Source of the DNA: an uncultured Flavobacteriales bacterium
GTDB lineage: Bacteria; Bacteroidota; Bacteroidia; UBA10329
NCBI GenBank assembly: GCA_937900875.1
Contig: CALCGD010000118.1
Location: forward strand, 1-39,668
Direction: 5' to 3'
DNA: 39,668 nt
Shown: in pieces, positions 1 to 7,764 of the stretch
How the letters are laid out: the number at the start of each line of letters is the position of its first letter
How positions within the stretch are numbered: the first letter of the stretch is position 1
Translations under genes and position numbers: made by a program
The notes under the pieces: generated by a model
What the model was told of the DNA's origin: nothing
Database searches by the model: none
What the model saw: only the letters and a program-made list of their open reading frames with translations

Positions 1-681
1 GACAATACCGCAGGCGCAACAGATAGTATGTATGTGTGGTTTCTTTCGTCACATACACACAAGTACGGAACCGACTATGATATTTATAAGCGTAATCCTG
101 ACGGAAGCCAAGGAGATCAATTGTATGAAGGCTTGTACGATACGGAGTACACTTTTAACCAAGGGTATTATGACTGGGAGCACCCAGGAAACCTGTACTT
201 AGATGAGGTATATGGAGAATTGATGCCGATTAATAGAAGAGATGGACTAATTCAAATTGCGAAGTACCAAATTCCCGGAAGTGCAAACGAAACGCAGCCA
301 TTTGTTGGGTTCGGCCTGACAACAGATGATGAAATGATGCTTGCGTTTATTCAATACACACTTGAGCCAGTTGCCGCTAACCCTGACGGAATTTTTGATT
401 TCGGAAGAAACGAACCGTCTTTTATGAGCGTGTATCCTAATCCAACAAATGGAAAATCTACAGTTAGTTTTAGCCTTTCTGAAAATGCAGATGTGCAATT
501 ATCTGTGTATAACAGTCTCGGACAGGAAGTAAAGCAAGTTTATTCTGGTGCTGTTAAGGCAGGAGAAACCAACTTCAACATTGAGGTTGCAAACGGCTCC
601 GACCCGAACGGATTGTACCTTATTCAGCTAATTGTGGACGGTAAGATTTACACCGAAAGACTGCTTCATTTAGCACATTGA
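1..681 (+). CDS. Secreted copper type II monooxygenase-like protein with T9SS sorting tail (5' truncated by window edge)
   Basis: The reading frame is open to the first base, so the gene begins outside the window; 226 residues are visible. The first part resembles the C-terminal domain of copper type II ascorbate-dependent monooxygenases (PHM/dopamine beta-hydroxylase superfamily). It has an HTHKYG motif at visible residues 18-23, matching the His-x-His copper ligands, and a TDDEMM motif around residues 108-113, whose Met would be the third CuM ligand. From about residue 140 a type A T9SS sorting domain follows (VYPNPTNG, then YNSLGQEV, ending in a short basic/hydrophobic strand), so the protein is probably exported and anchored or released by type IX secretion. 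The substrate cannot be inferred. The family call rests on motif recognition and is fairly sure; the N-terminal half with the CuH site is not visible. Confidence 0.75.
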   Translation, partial: DNTAGATDSMYVWFLSSHTHKYGTDYDIYKRNPDGSQGDQLYEGLYDTEYTFNQGYYDWEHPGNLYLDEVYGELMPINRRDGLIQIAKYQIPGSANETQPFVGFGLTTDDEMMLAFIQYTLEPVAANPDGIFDFGRNEPSFMSVYPNPTNGKSTVSFSLSENADVQLSVYNSLGQEVKQVYSGAVKAGETNFNIEVANGSDPNGLYLIQLIVDGKIYTERLLHLAH

Positions 682-702
682 TTAAATTATTGCAATTAGC
701 CG

Positions 703-732
703 TTGTAAGCACCACTTCTTTTTTTAAATTTG
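703..732 (+). promoter_or_regulatory. Bacteroidota-type promoter for rplU-rpmA
   Basis: TAAATTTG at 725-732 matches the Bacteroidota -7 consensus TAnnTTTG exactly. A TTG at 703-705 lies 19 bases upstream, the expected place for the -33 element. Transcription should start near 737-739, giving a leader of about 35 bases before the rplU ATG at 772. This is the best-formed promoter in the window. Confidence 0.7.
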
Positions 733-735
733 CAG

Positions 736-748
736 CCCCGTTTTGGGG
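736..748 (+). promoter_or_regulatory. GC hairpin at the 5' end of the rplU leader
   Basis: CCCC (736-739) and GGGG (745-748) flank a five-base loop and would fold into a short hairpin almost exactly at the predicted transcription start. It could protect the 5' end of the mRNA or form part of an L21 autoregulatory leader. The structure is short and no function is shown. Confidence 0.35.
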
Positions 749-771
749 AGTTAAATACAATTCTGTTTAAG

Positions 772-1224
772 ATGTACGCAATAGTTGATATAGCTGGTCA
801 GCAGTTCAAGGTTGAAAAAGACACGAAAGTGTTTGCTCACCGATTAGAAGGAAAAGAAGGTTCTAAAGTGACTTTCGATAAAGTTCTTCTTCTAGAGGAA
901 AATGGAAAAGTTTCTGTTGGAGCACCAACCGTTGCTGGAGCCACAGTTTCTGCCAAAATCGTTTCTCACCTAAAAGATGAGAAAGTTCTTGTATTCAAGA
1001 AGAAAAGACGAAAAGGATACCAAAAACTGAATGGCCACAGACAATCCATTACAGAGTTGGTAATTGAAGGAATTTCTGCAAAAGGAGCTGCTACAAAAGC
1101 AGAGCCAAAGACAGAAGTTAAAGAAGCGGCTCCTAAAGCTGAGGCAAAAGCACCTGCTAAGCCAAAAGCTGAAAAGAAAGAGACTGCTCCAAAGGCAGAA
1201 AAGAAATCAGACGATAAAGCATAA
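772..1224 (+). CDS. rplU: 50S ribosomal protein L21
   Basis: Ribosomal protein L21 of the large subunit, 150 residues. The start is taken at ATG 772 ([11 protein letters not shown]), the conserved L21 N-terminus; an in-frame TTG at 730 lies inside the promoter box and is unlikely to be used. The L21 core covers about residues 1-103 and includes the basic [10 protein letters not shown] segment that contacts 23S rRNA. After it comes a roughly 45-residue tail of repeated Ala, Lys, Glu and Pro, a low-complexity extension also known from other Bacteroidota L21 proteins. rpmA follows 22 bases downstream, the usual rplU-rpmA pairing. No Shine-Dalgarno sequence is visible. Confidence 0.96.
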   Translation: MYAIVDIAGQQFKVEKDTKVFAHRLEGKEGSKVTFDKVLLLEENGKVSVGAPTVAGATVSAKIVSHLKDEKVLVFKKKRRKGYQKLNGHRQSITELVIEGISAKGAATKAEPKTEVKEAAPKAEAKAPAKPKAEKKETAPKAEKKSDDKA

Positions 1225-1246
1225 TTCAGTTTAAAAGAAAGTAACC

Positions 1247-1504
1247 ATGGCACATAAGAAAGGAGCCGGTAGTTCCAAAAACGGAAGAGAATCAGAAAGT
1301 AAGAGACTAGGAGTTAAAATCTTCGGTGGTCAAGGTGCTATTGCTGGTAACATCATCGTAAGACAAAGAGGAACTGCTCATCATCCAGGAGAAAATGTTG
1401 GAATTGGGAAAGACCATACCCTTTTTGCTCTTGTAGATGGAACAGTAGAATTCAGAAAGAGAAAAGACAACCGTTCGTTTGTTTCGATAGTTCCTGTGAG
1501 CTAA
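1247..1504 (+). CDS. rpmA: 50S ribosomal protein L27
   Basis: Ribosomal protein L27, 85 residues, the normal length. It starts [16 protein letters not shown], the conserved N-terminal arm that reaches the peptidyl-transferase centre; the cleavable N-terminal extension known from Firmicutes is absent. The GGQ-containing segment and [17 protein letters not shown] core are intact. It is cotranscribed with rplU and followed 23 bases later by a strong intrinsic terminator, so the two genes form a closed operon. Confidence 0.97.
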   Translation: MAHKKGAGSSKNGRESESKRLGVKIFGGQGAIAGNIIVRQRGTAHHPGENVGIGKDHTLFALVDGTVEFRKRKDNRSFVSIVPVS

Positions 1505-1527
1505 ACGAACCGATAGGCGTTATTAAG

Positions 1528-1565
1528 AAATCCCTTGTGCTTCGGTTCAAGGGATTTTTTGTTTT
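1528..1565 (+). terminator. Intrinsic terminator after rpmA
   Basis: AAATCCCTTG (1528-1537) pairs perfectly with CAAGGGATTT (1548-1557) around a ten-base loop. The 3' arm runs into a T-rich tail (1555-1565). It separates rplU-rpmA from serS, which has its own -7 box just beyond. Confidence 0.88.
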
Positions 1566-1572
1566 CAGTAGA

Positions 1573-1580
1573 TAAATTTG
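1573..1580 (+). promoter_or_regulatory. -7 promoter box for the serS operon
   Basis: TAAATTTG at 1573-1580 matches TAnnTTTG and sits 18 bases before the serS ATG. No well-spaced -33 TTG is present; the nearest one, in the terminator tail, is only 11 bases away. The box lies immediately after the rpmA terminator, where a new promoter is needed. Confidence 0.5.
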
Positions 1581-1597
1581 ACGACTCAGAAAAAGTC

Positions 1598-2878
1598 ATG
1601 TTACAAACCACATACATAAAAGAGAATAGAGCAGAACTTATCGAACGATTAACTGTTCGAGGAATTGATGCAACCGAAATGGTTGATCAAATCATAGAAC
1701 TTGACGACAAAAGGAAGTCTACTCAAGCTGACCTCGATTCAATCTTGGCAGAATCAAACCTGATTGCCAAGGAAATTGGAGCCCTCTACAAGCAGGGAAA
1801 GGCGGATGAGGCCAATGCCGCCAAAGCAAAGGCTGGAGAATCGAAAGAGGCAGCCTCTGGTTATCAAGAGGCCATGGCTTCGGTGCAGGAAAGTCTGAAT
1901 CAGTTACTTTATCAATTGCCAAATGTGCCGCATCTAAGCGTTCCTAATGGTAATTCTGATGCCGATAACGAACTAGTTTCTGTGCATGGAACAAAACCAA
2001 GTTTTGCGTTCGCACCGGTGCCGCATTGGGATTTGGTGAAAACCCACAATCTGGTAGACTTTGAATTGGGAGTGAAGATCACGGGCGCTGGCTTCCCTGT
2101 TTATTTAGGCAAGGGGGCAAGATTGCAACGCTCGCTCATCAATTTCTTTTTAGATGAAGCAAGAGATGCTGGGTACACCGAAATTATTCCACCCTTTGTT
2201 GTGAACGAAGCATCTGGTTTTGGAACTGGACAATTGCCCGATAAGGAAGGTCAGATGTATCATATGGCAGAAGATAACCTGTACATGATTCCTACGGCAG
2301 AAGTGCCCTTAACCAATATTTTTAGAGATGTAATTCTGAAAGAAGAAGAGCTGCCTAAAAAACTAACCGCATATTCTCCTTGTTTTAGAAGAGAGGCAGG
2401 TTCATACGGTAAAGATGTAAAAGGATTAAATCGTCTTCATCAGTTTGATAAAGTAGAAGTGGTACAAGTTGTAGCACCAGAAAAAAGTTACGAGGCGCTA
2501 GATTCTATGGTTGCTCACGTAACAGGTTTGTTAGACAAGCTTGGACTTCATTACAGGGTGCTTCGTCTGTGTGGTGGCGATCTTGGGTTTACTTCTGCGC
2601 TTACGTACGATATGGAAGTTTGGTCTGGTGGGCAAGGCCGCTGGCTTGAAGTGAGTTCAGTTTCAAATTTTGAAACGTTTCAGGCAAATCGATTAAAGCT
2701 GCGATACCGAAAAGGCACAGATAAACCTCAACTGGCCCATACCCTTAATGGCAGTGCATTGGCATTACCTAGAATTATGGCAGCGTTAATTGAGAACAAC
2801 CAGACCGAAACCGGAATCAATATCCCAGAAGTTTTACATCAATACACAGGTTTTAAGTCTATTGAGTTTGATGCTTAA
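1598..2878 (+). CDS. serS: Serine--tRNA ligase
   Basis: Charges tRNA-Ser (and tRNA-Sec where present) with serine in the cytoplasm. It is 426 residues from ATG 1598 (MLQTTYIKENRAELIERL), which matches the conserved SerRS start; the frame is open further upstream, but that part lies in the terminator. The N-terminal long coiled-coil arm that grips the tRNA variable arm covers about residues 1-105. The class II catalytic core follows, with the TAEVPLTN serine-binding motif, motif 2 (CFRREAGSYGKD) and motif 3 (NGSALALPRIMAALIENNQ). It is the first gene of a run in which the next gene starts inside its last codons, which suggests translational coupling. Confidence 0.97.
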   Translation: MLQTTYIKENRAELIERLTVRGIDATEMVDQIIELDDKRKSTQADLDSILAESNLIAKEIGALYKQGKADEANAAKAKAGESKEAASGYQEAMASVQESLNQLLYQLPNVPHLSVPNGNSDADNELVSVHGTKPSFAFAPVPHWDLVKTHNLVDFELGVKITGAGFPVYLGKGARLQRSLINFFLDEARDAGYTEIIPPFVVNEASGFGTGQLPDKEGQMYHMAEDNLYMIPTAEVPLTNIFRDVILKEEELPKKLTAYSPCFRREAGSYGKDVKGLNRLHQFDKVEVVQVVAPEKSYEALDSMVAHVTGLLDKLGLHYRVLRLCGGDLGFTSALTYDMEVWSGGQGRWLEVSSVSNFETFQANRLKLRYRKGTDKPQLAHTLNGSALALPRIMAALIENNQTETGINIPEVLHQYTGFKSIEFDA

Positions 2879-3425
2879 TTGGCGAAATAGTATCGTCTTT
2901 GTGGGAATAAGTATTCTCATGGTTTCCTGTCGTCCTGATTTTACTGACGAAACACAAGCAGTGAACAGTATGGTTGGAGTGATAGACCACGTTCAAAATT
3001 CCTCTTCTGAAATTGATTCTAGGTTAGTGAAACAATACATCCAAGACATTAAGCAGAAATGCGCCAAAATTCAGAACGAAATGACTGATACTTTGGAATT
3101 AGAGCAGGCGCAAATGCTAGTCAGTTTTTGCGCGCTTGAAGGTCATCTTACAAGTTGCATAGAACGTAAGGAGCTGGTTGATGTTCAGGTGATTGAAACC
3201 AGAAATCAGTTGTTCAATCTTCAAACAGATTTGATGCAGCAAGTAGCGGATAAAGACAGTGCAAATTCATTTATTGAGTCTGAGTTTTTGTATGTTGAAA
3301 GTTTGAGCGAAGGAATTCAGCAAATAACTACGGAGCTAAATGGCTGTTTTTCCACCTATTCTGAACTAAAAGAAGAAATAGACCGTTTATTGATAGCATT
3401 GCCAGACAGCGCAGCCGATGATTAA
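2871..3425 (+). CDS. Putative lipoprotein, small, alpha-helical, unknown function
   Basis: I do not recognise a family. The start is ATG 2871, which overlaps the serS stop by 8 bases and gives 184 residues. Residues 7-19 are hydrophobic and end in LMVSC, a lipobox-like sequence with Cys20 as the likely lipidated residue, so export and anchoring in the envelope are expected. The rest is rich in Glu, Gln, Ser and Leu and looks helical or coiled-coil, with three further Cys residues. It overlaps the following TPR gene by 8 bases. The tight coupling suggests the two products act together at the envelope, but this is inference from position only. Confidence 0.75.
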   Translation: MLNWRNSIVFVGISILMVSCRPDFTDETQAVNSMVGVIDHVQNSSSEIDSRLVKQYIQDIKQKCAKIQNEMTDTLELEQAQMLVSFCALEGHLTSCIERKELVDVQVIETRNQLFNLQTDLMQQVADKDSANSFIESEFLYVESLSEGIQQITTELNGCFSTYSELKEEIDRLLIALPDSAADD

Positions 3426-5235
3426 AAAGTTGAGTTTTCTATTTCTTGTTTTTCTGTTGCCCCTGTCCATTTTAGCTCAAACGGATACAGATGAGCAACT
3501 GGCTGCTCAGTATTTTAAGAATGGTGAATACGAAAAGGCAGAAGTATATTACAAAAAGCTTTTTAAGCGCTATAACGATGAATTTTTCTATCAGTACTAC
3601 ATCGATTGTTTGCTCAATCTTGAGAATTTTAATGAAGCTGAAAAGGTTGTTTCTAAACGAATAAAGCAGGAAGGAAGCCCCGTCCTTTATGTACACTTAG
3701 GGTATGTTCTGAAGACCGCAGGTGACGAAAAAAAATCGCAACAAGCGTATGCGAAGGCAATTGCCGAATTACCCCCATTTCAAAGACAAATTGAAGCACT
3801 GGCAGACGCCTTTTCTGACAAGGGCGAATTTGCTTATGTAGTGCGTACTTACGACAAGGGACGGAAACTTTTAAACGGCATTTATAACTATCGATTTGAG
3901 CTTGCAGGTGTTCATAATAGAACGGGAGATTTCGATTTAGCGCTCAATGAATATTTAGAGGCTTTATCCGAAGATGAGTCTCAAATTGTTCAGGTGAAAA
4001 CCGAATTGCTTGATGTATTCCAATCTGACCAATCAAACACCAAAACGGAATATTTTGAAGAAGCGCTGGTTGGTCGTATTCAAAGAGAAGCACAGCGAAA
4101 CATTTTTCCAGAATTGCTCATTTGGCATTTTGAACAGCAAAAAGAATTCAGCAAGGCATTTATTCAAGCCAAAGCCTTGGATAGGAGGAACAAGGAAGAT
4201 GGTGCTAGATTAATTCAGTTGGGGCATATCTGCAGAGCAAATGAGGAGTTCGACCTTGCGATTGAGGCCTATCAATATGTGATTAAAAAAGGGCGAGACA
4301 ACTATTTCTACTTGAGCAGTAAAAAAGACTTGGTAAACACGCTTTACGAAAAAGCCATTTATGGTGGGGCTTACACTGCCGAAGAACTGATTGAACTGGA
4401 AGCTTCTTTTCTCTCAACCCTTGACGATTTCGGTCGGAATGGGAATGTTGCCCAAATGATGATGAATTTGGCCGAGTTGTACACTTTTCATATGCACAGA
4501 ACCAATGATGGAATCAATCTCTTATATGAAGTGATTGAACTGCCAGGAATTGACCAGAAAAATTTGGCGAATGCAAAAATTCAACTTGCCGATGCCTTAC
4601 TTTTCGTGGGAGAAGTTTGGGAAACAACACTGCTTTATTCGCAGGCTGAAAAGATGTTTAAGACGGACGATATTGGACGTACGGCTAAACTGAAAAATGC
4701 CAAGCTTGCCTATTACACCGGTCAATTTGATTGGGCGCAGGCTCAGTTGAATATTCTTAAAGCAGCCACCAGCGATTTCATTGCAAATGATGCCCTGTAT
4801 TTAGCCATGTTAATTGGCGATAATTCCTACATGGATTCTACATATGCCGCTTTAAGTGCGTTCGCCCGTGCAGATCTTTTACTCTATCAAAACAAGGTTG
4901 ATAGCGCTAAGATGGCGCTTGATAGTATCGAAGAATTTTTTCCTGGTCATAGCTTAATGGATGACATTCTTTTTAAGCGCGGAGAAATGGCCGAGAAAGT
5001 AAATGAACCCGAAAAAGCCATTGAGTATTACCATCAGATTTGGAAAAAATATCCAGAAGATTTATTGGCTGATGATGCGGTTTACAAAATGGCGCAACTG
5101 AACGAATTTCAGCTAAAAAACACCTCAAAGGCCATGGAATACTACCAAGAGTTGCTACTCGGATACCCAGGAAGCCTTTATACCGTTGAGGCAAGAAAAC
5201 GCTACCGCGCACTGCGTGGCGATTTGTTGAACTAG
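3418..5235 (+). CDS. Secreted tetratricopeptide-repeat protein
   Basis: 605 residues. It starts with a clear signal peptide (MIKKL, a hydrophobic core, cleavage probably after SILA before QTD), so it acts in the periplasm or outer membrane. The mature part is made of helical TPR-like repeats throughout, for example AAQYFKNGEYEKAEVYYKKL near residues 29-48 and a BamD/YbgF-like C-terminal repeat containing YYQELLLGYPGS. TPR proteins are usually scaffolds for protein complexes; no catalytic domain is seen. It overlaps the upstream lipoprotein gene by 8 bases, and a short gap separates it from the DUF4286 gene. The partner and exact role are unknown. Confidence 0.85.
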   Translation: MIKKLSFLFLVFLLPLSILAQTDTDEQLAAQYFKNGEYEKAEVYYKKLFKRYNDEFFYQYYIDCLLNLENFNEAEKVVSKRIKQEGSPVLYVHLGYVLKTAGDEKKSQQAYAKAIAELPPFQRQIEALADAFSDKGEFAYVVRTYDKGRKLLNGIYNYRFELAGVHNRTGDFDLALNEYLEALSEDESQIVQVKTELLDVFQSDQSNTKTEYFEEALVGRIQREAQRNIFPELLIWHFEQQKEFSKAFIQAKALDRRNKEDGARLIQLGHICRANEEFDLAIEAYQYVIKKGRDNYFYLSSKKDLVNTLYEKAIYGGAYTAEELIELEASFLSTLDDFGRNGNVAQMMMNLAELYTFHMHRTNDGINLLYEVIELPGIDQKNLANAKIQLADALLFVGEVWETTLLYSQAEKMFKTDDIGRTAKLKNAKLAYYTGQFDWAQAQLNILKAATSDFIANDALYLAMLIGDNSYMDSTYAALSAFARADLLLYQNKVDSAKMALDSIEEFFPGHSLMDDILFKRGEMAEKVNEPEKAIEYYHQIWKKYPEDLLADDAVYKMAQLNEFQLKNTSKAMEYYQELLLGYPGSLYTVEARKRYRALRGDLLN

Positions 5236-5253
5236 TCTTTAGGGCATTTCCCC

Positions 5254-5261
5254 TTTCTTTG
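5254..5261 (+). promoter_or_regulatory. Possible -7 box upstream of the DUF4286-rsmA pair
   Basis: TTTCTTTG is one mismatch from TAnnTTTG. TTG triplets at 5224-5226 and 5227-5229 lie 27 and 24 bases upstream, slightly long for a -33 box. If used, transcription would begin at or next to the ATG at 5266, giving a leaderless mRNA. Confidence 0.3.
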
Positions 5262-5265
5262 CCGC

Positions 5266-5571
5266 ATGATTATTTACAACGTAACGGTCAGCATCAATCA
5301 TGATGTGCATGATGAATGGGTCAAATGGATGAAGGATGTCCATATTCCAGATGTGATGGCAACAGGCTTTTTTCTAGAATACCGCTTTGCACGTGTTTTG
5401 CTGGTTGATGAAGCAGATGGAGTCAGTTATTCTATACAGTATTTGTGCAAAAACATGGCTGATTTGCAAGTCTATCATGGCTCTCATGCACCCAAATTAC
5501 AAGCTGAGGTGAACAAGAAATACGAAGGGAAATTCGCAGCATTTCGAACGGTTTTAGAGACAGTTGATTAA
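5266..5571 (+). CDS. DUF4286 family protein
   Basis: 101 residues, matching the size and pattern of the DUF4286 family: it opens MIIYNVTVSINHDVHDEWVKWM, and later has an HIPDVMATGFF segment and a QYLCKNMADLQVY segment. The fold is probably a ferredoxin-like alpha/beta sandwich similar to dimeric alpha-beta barrel proteins. The stop codon overlaps the rsmA start (TAATG), so the two are translationally coupled. From my knowledge of the group, DUF4286 next to rsmA recurs in Bacteroidota. No biochemical function is known to me; the context hints at rRNA modification or ribosome assembly. Confidence 0.8.
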   Translation: MIIYNVTVSINHDVHDEWVKWMKDVHIPDVMATGFFLEYRFARVLLVDEADGVSYSIQYLCKNMADLQVYHGSHAPKLQAEVNKKYEGKFAAFRTVLETVD

Positions 5572-6332
5572 TGGTTAAGGCTAAAAAACATCTTGGGCAG
5601 CATTTTCTGAAAGACCAGAAAATTGCTTCTGATGTTGCAAATGCTTTAACCAATCATGGCGATTACAAAGATGTGTTGGAGGTTGGGCCAGGAACTGGTG
5701 TTCTAACCCAATTCTTAATGGGAAAAGACTTTAATCTTCATGCAGTGGAAATGGACCGAGAGTCTGTTGCTTTTTTGAAACAGAATTTCATTCAACTAAC
5801 CGATAATCTCATTGAAGGAGACTTTCTAAAGCTAGATTTCTCAGAAATTACCAAAGGACCGCTTTGCATTATTGGAAACTTCCCCTACAACATTTCTACC
5901 CAGATATACTTTAAAGTGCTGGAGAACAAGGATAAGGTTCCCGAAGTTTTAGGCATGTTGCAAAAGGAAGTGGCAGAGAGAATTGCTGCTCCGCCAGGGT
6001 CTAAAACTTATGGTATTCTAAGCGTGTTGGTGCAAGCCTTTTATGATGTTGAGTTGCTTTTTACCGTGGGTCCAGAAGTGTTCAATCCACCACCCAAAGT
6101 AAACTCGGCAGTGCTTCGAATTACTCGTAATCAGGTTGAAAAACTGGATTGTGATGAGAAGAAGTTCAAAATGGTAGTAAAGACGGCATTTAATCAAAGG
6201 CGCAAGACCTTGAGGAATGCACTCAAATCCCTTACTTTTGCTACCGCTCCAAACGAGCATATTCTTACTCTAAGGGCCGAGCGCCTTTCGGTTTCCGATT
6301 ATGTTCAAATCACGAGGTGTTTGGCCGAGTGA
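5571..6332 (+). CDS. rsmA: 16S rRNA (adenine(1518)-N(6)/adenine(1519)-N(6))-dimethyltransferase
   Basis: RsmA (KsgA) dimethylates the two adjacent adenines in the 3' terminal hairpin of 16S rRNA during late 30S assembly, using S-adenosylmethionine. It is 253 residues, a typical length. Visible motifs are the N-terminal KKHLGQHFL, SAM motif I EVGPGTGVLT (residues 37-46) and the catalytic motif IV NFPY at 103-106 (family form N-L/F-P-Y). The C-terminal region with NQRRKTLRNAL is also characteristic. The start overlaps the stop of the DUF4286 gene by one base. mgtE follows about 40 bases downstream on the same strand. Confidence 0.96.
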   Translation: MVKAKKHLGQHFLKDQKIASDVANALTNHGDYKDVLEVGPGTGVLTQFLMGKDFNLHAVEMDRESVAFLKQNFIQLTDNLIEGDFLKLDFSEITKGPLCIIGNFPYNISTQIYFKVLENKDKVPEVLGMLQKEVAERIAAPPGSKTYGILSVLVQAFYDVELLFTVGPEVFNPPPKVNSAVLRITRNQVEKLDCDEKKFKMVVKTAFNQRRKTLRNALKSLTFATAPNEHILTLRAERLSVSDYVQITRCLAE

Positions 6333-6371
6333 TAAAAAAGCCAAGTTTAACGAAAACTACGCCCTTGACCC

Positions 6372-7751
6372 ATGCAATTCGAACTAACGAAGGACTTCCT
6401 AGAAGAACTAAAGGACGATATAGCAAGGTTTGATAGAAACGCTGTTTCTTCCAAAGTAAAAGAATTACACGCAGCAGATATTGCCGAAATTCTGGATGAG
6501 GTGAACCTCATTGAGGCACAGTTCATCTTCAAATTGTTGGATGATGAATTGGGTTCTGATGTTATTGTTGAACTGGATGAAGACGTTCGAGAGCGCTTTT
6601 TGGCATCACTTACCGATGCTGAAATTGCAGAATACGTTGATCAACTTGACACCGATGATGCAGCCGACCTTATTGGAGAACTTCCAGAAAAACGCCAAGA
6701 AGATGTATTGGCTCAGGTTGATGATGACGAGCAAGCAAGTGATATCGCTCAGCTTCTTACATATGACGAAGATTCTGCTGGTGGTTTAATGGCTACGGAG
6801 CTCATTAAAGTTAACGTGAATTGGAATATCGTTACCTGCGTGCGTGAAATGCGAAAGCAAGCTGAAGATGTTAATCAGGTTTTTACCGTATATGTGGTTG
6901 ATGATAAGGATGTGCTGTTGGGTATCGTTTCACTCAAAAAAATGCTCCTTAATTCTACCAGAACCCTAATTAAAGATATTTATAAAGAAGGCATTCTTTC
7001 AGTAGAAGCCACCATGGAGGCTGAAGATGTGGCCAAATTGATGGAGAAGTATGACCTTGTGGTTGTGCCTGTCGTGGACCGCCAGCACAGACTCTTGGGA
7101 AGAATTACAGTTGATGATATCATGGATGTGGTAAGGGAGGAAACTTCCAAGGATTATCAGATGATGTCTGGTATTTCTGAAAACATCGAAACCACAGATA
7201 CCGTGTGGATTATGAGCCGTGCGCGATTGCCTTGGCTATTAGTTGCCATGTTTGGTGGCATTGCAGGCGCTATGGTTATTGGAAACTACGAGCACGAATT
7301 GCAGATCAATCCGCAGATGGCATTCTTCATTCCGCTGGTGGTGGCAATGGGTGGCAATGTTGGTATTCAATCTTCGGCACTTATCGTGCAAGGTTTAGCT
7401 AACGATACCTTGAGTAAGGATGGAATGATTAAGCGTATCCTGAAAGAACTGATGGTAGGTTTAGTTAACGGGCTGGCTTGTACCGCGGTGTTAATGGTAT
7501 ACAGCGGTGTTTTCGGCTATCCGCTCGAACTCAGTTTAACTATTGGCGCTTCATTACTTGCGGTTATCCTTTTTGCAGCAGCTTTCGGCACATTTATGCC
7601 CCTCACTTTAAATAGAATGAAGATTGACCCAGCCTTAGCAACGGGGCCCTTCATTACCACAAGCAACGACATAATTGGCCTGTTTTTCTACTTTATGATT
7701 GGCAGATTGATGTACGGACCTTGGTTACAAGAAATCCTTGCATCTTACTAA
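6372..7751 (+). CDS. mgtE: Magnesium transporter MgtE
   Basis: Inner-membrane Mg2+ channel/transporter of 459 residues. Domain order is typical: an acidic N-terminal helical domain (about 1-125, containing DTDDAADLIGELP), a pair of CBS domains (about 130-260, including AGGLMATELIKV and the second TVDDIMDVV), a linker (plug) helix, then five membrane segments from about 275 to 455. The transmembrane part carries GGNVGIQSSAL and a late NDIIGL segment near the pore. The acidic N-terminal and CBS domains sense cytoplasmic Mg2+ in this family. The start ATG 6372 is the only sensible one. The next gene begins 13 bases after the stop. Confidence 0.95.
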   Translation: MQFELTKDFLEELKDDIARFDRNAVSSKVKELHAADIAEILDEVNLIEAQFIFKLLDDELGSDVIVELDEDVRERFLASLTDAEIAEYVDQLDTDDAADLIGELPEKRQEDVLAQVDDDEQASDIAQLLTYDEDSAGGLMATELIKVNVNWNIVTCVREMRKQAEDVNQVFTVYVVDDKDVLLGIVSLKKMLLNSTRTLIKDIYKEGILSVEATMEAEDVAKLMEKYDLVVVPVVDRQHRLLGRITVDDIMDVVREETSKDYQMMSGISENIETTDTVWIMSRARLPWLLVAMFGGIAGAMVIGNYEHELQINPQMAFFIPLVVAMGGNVGIQSSALIVQGLANDTLSKDGMIKRILKELMVGLVNGLACTAVLMVYSGVFGYPLELSLTIGASLLAVILFAAAFGTFMPLTLNRMKIDPALATGPFITTSNDIIGLFFYFMIGRLMYGPWLQEILASY

Positions 7752-7756
7752 TTTCG
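7749..7756 (+). promoter_or_regulatory. Possible -7 box for the hydroxyacid dehydrogenase gene
   Basis: TAATTTCG overlaps the mgtE stop codon and lies eight bases before ATG 7765. It is the TTCG variant of TAnnTTTG seen at several starts in this window. A start site at about 7762 would make the mRNA essentially leaderless. Readthrough from mgtE is the alternative. Confidence 0.35.
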
Positions 7757-7764
7757 CTGCCTAA

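Noticed and set aside
966-1253. 95-codon open frame antisense to rplU
   Set aside because: It is the complement of the Ala/Lys/Glu-rich L21 tail and gives a low-complexity Ser/Ala/Phe protein.
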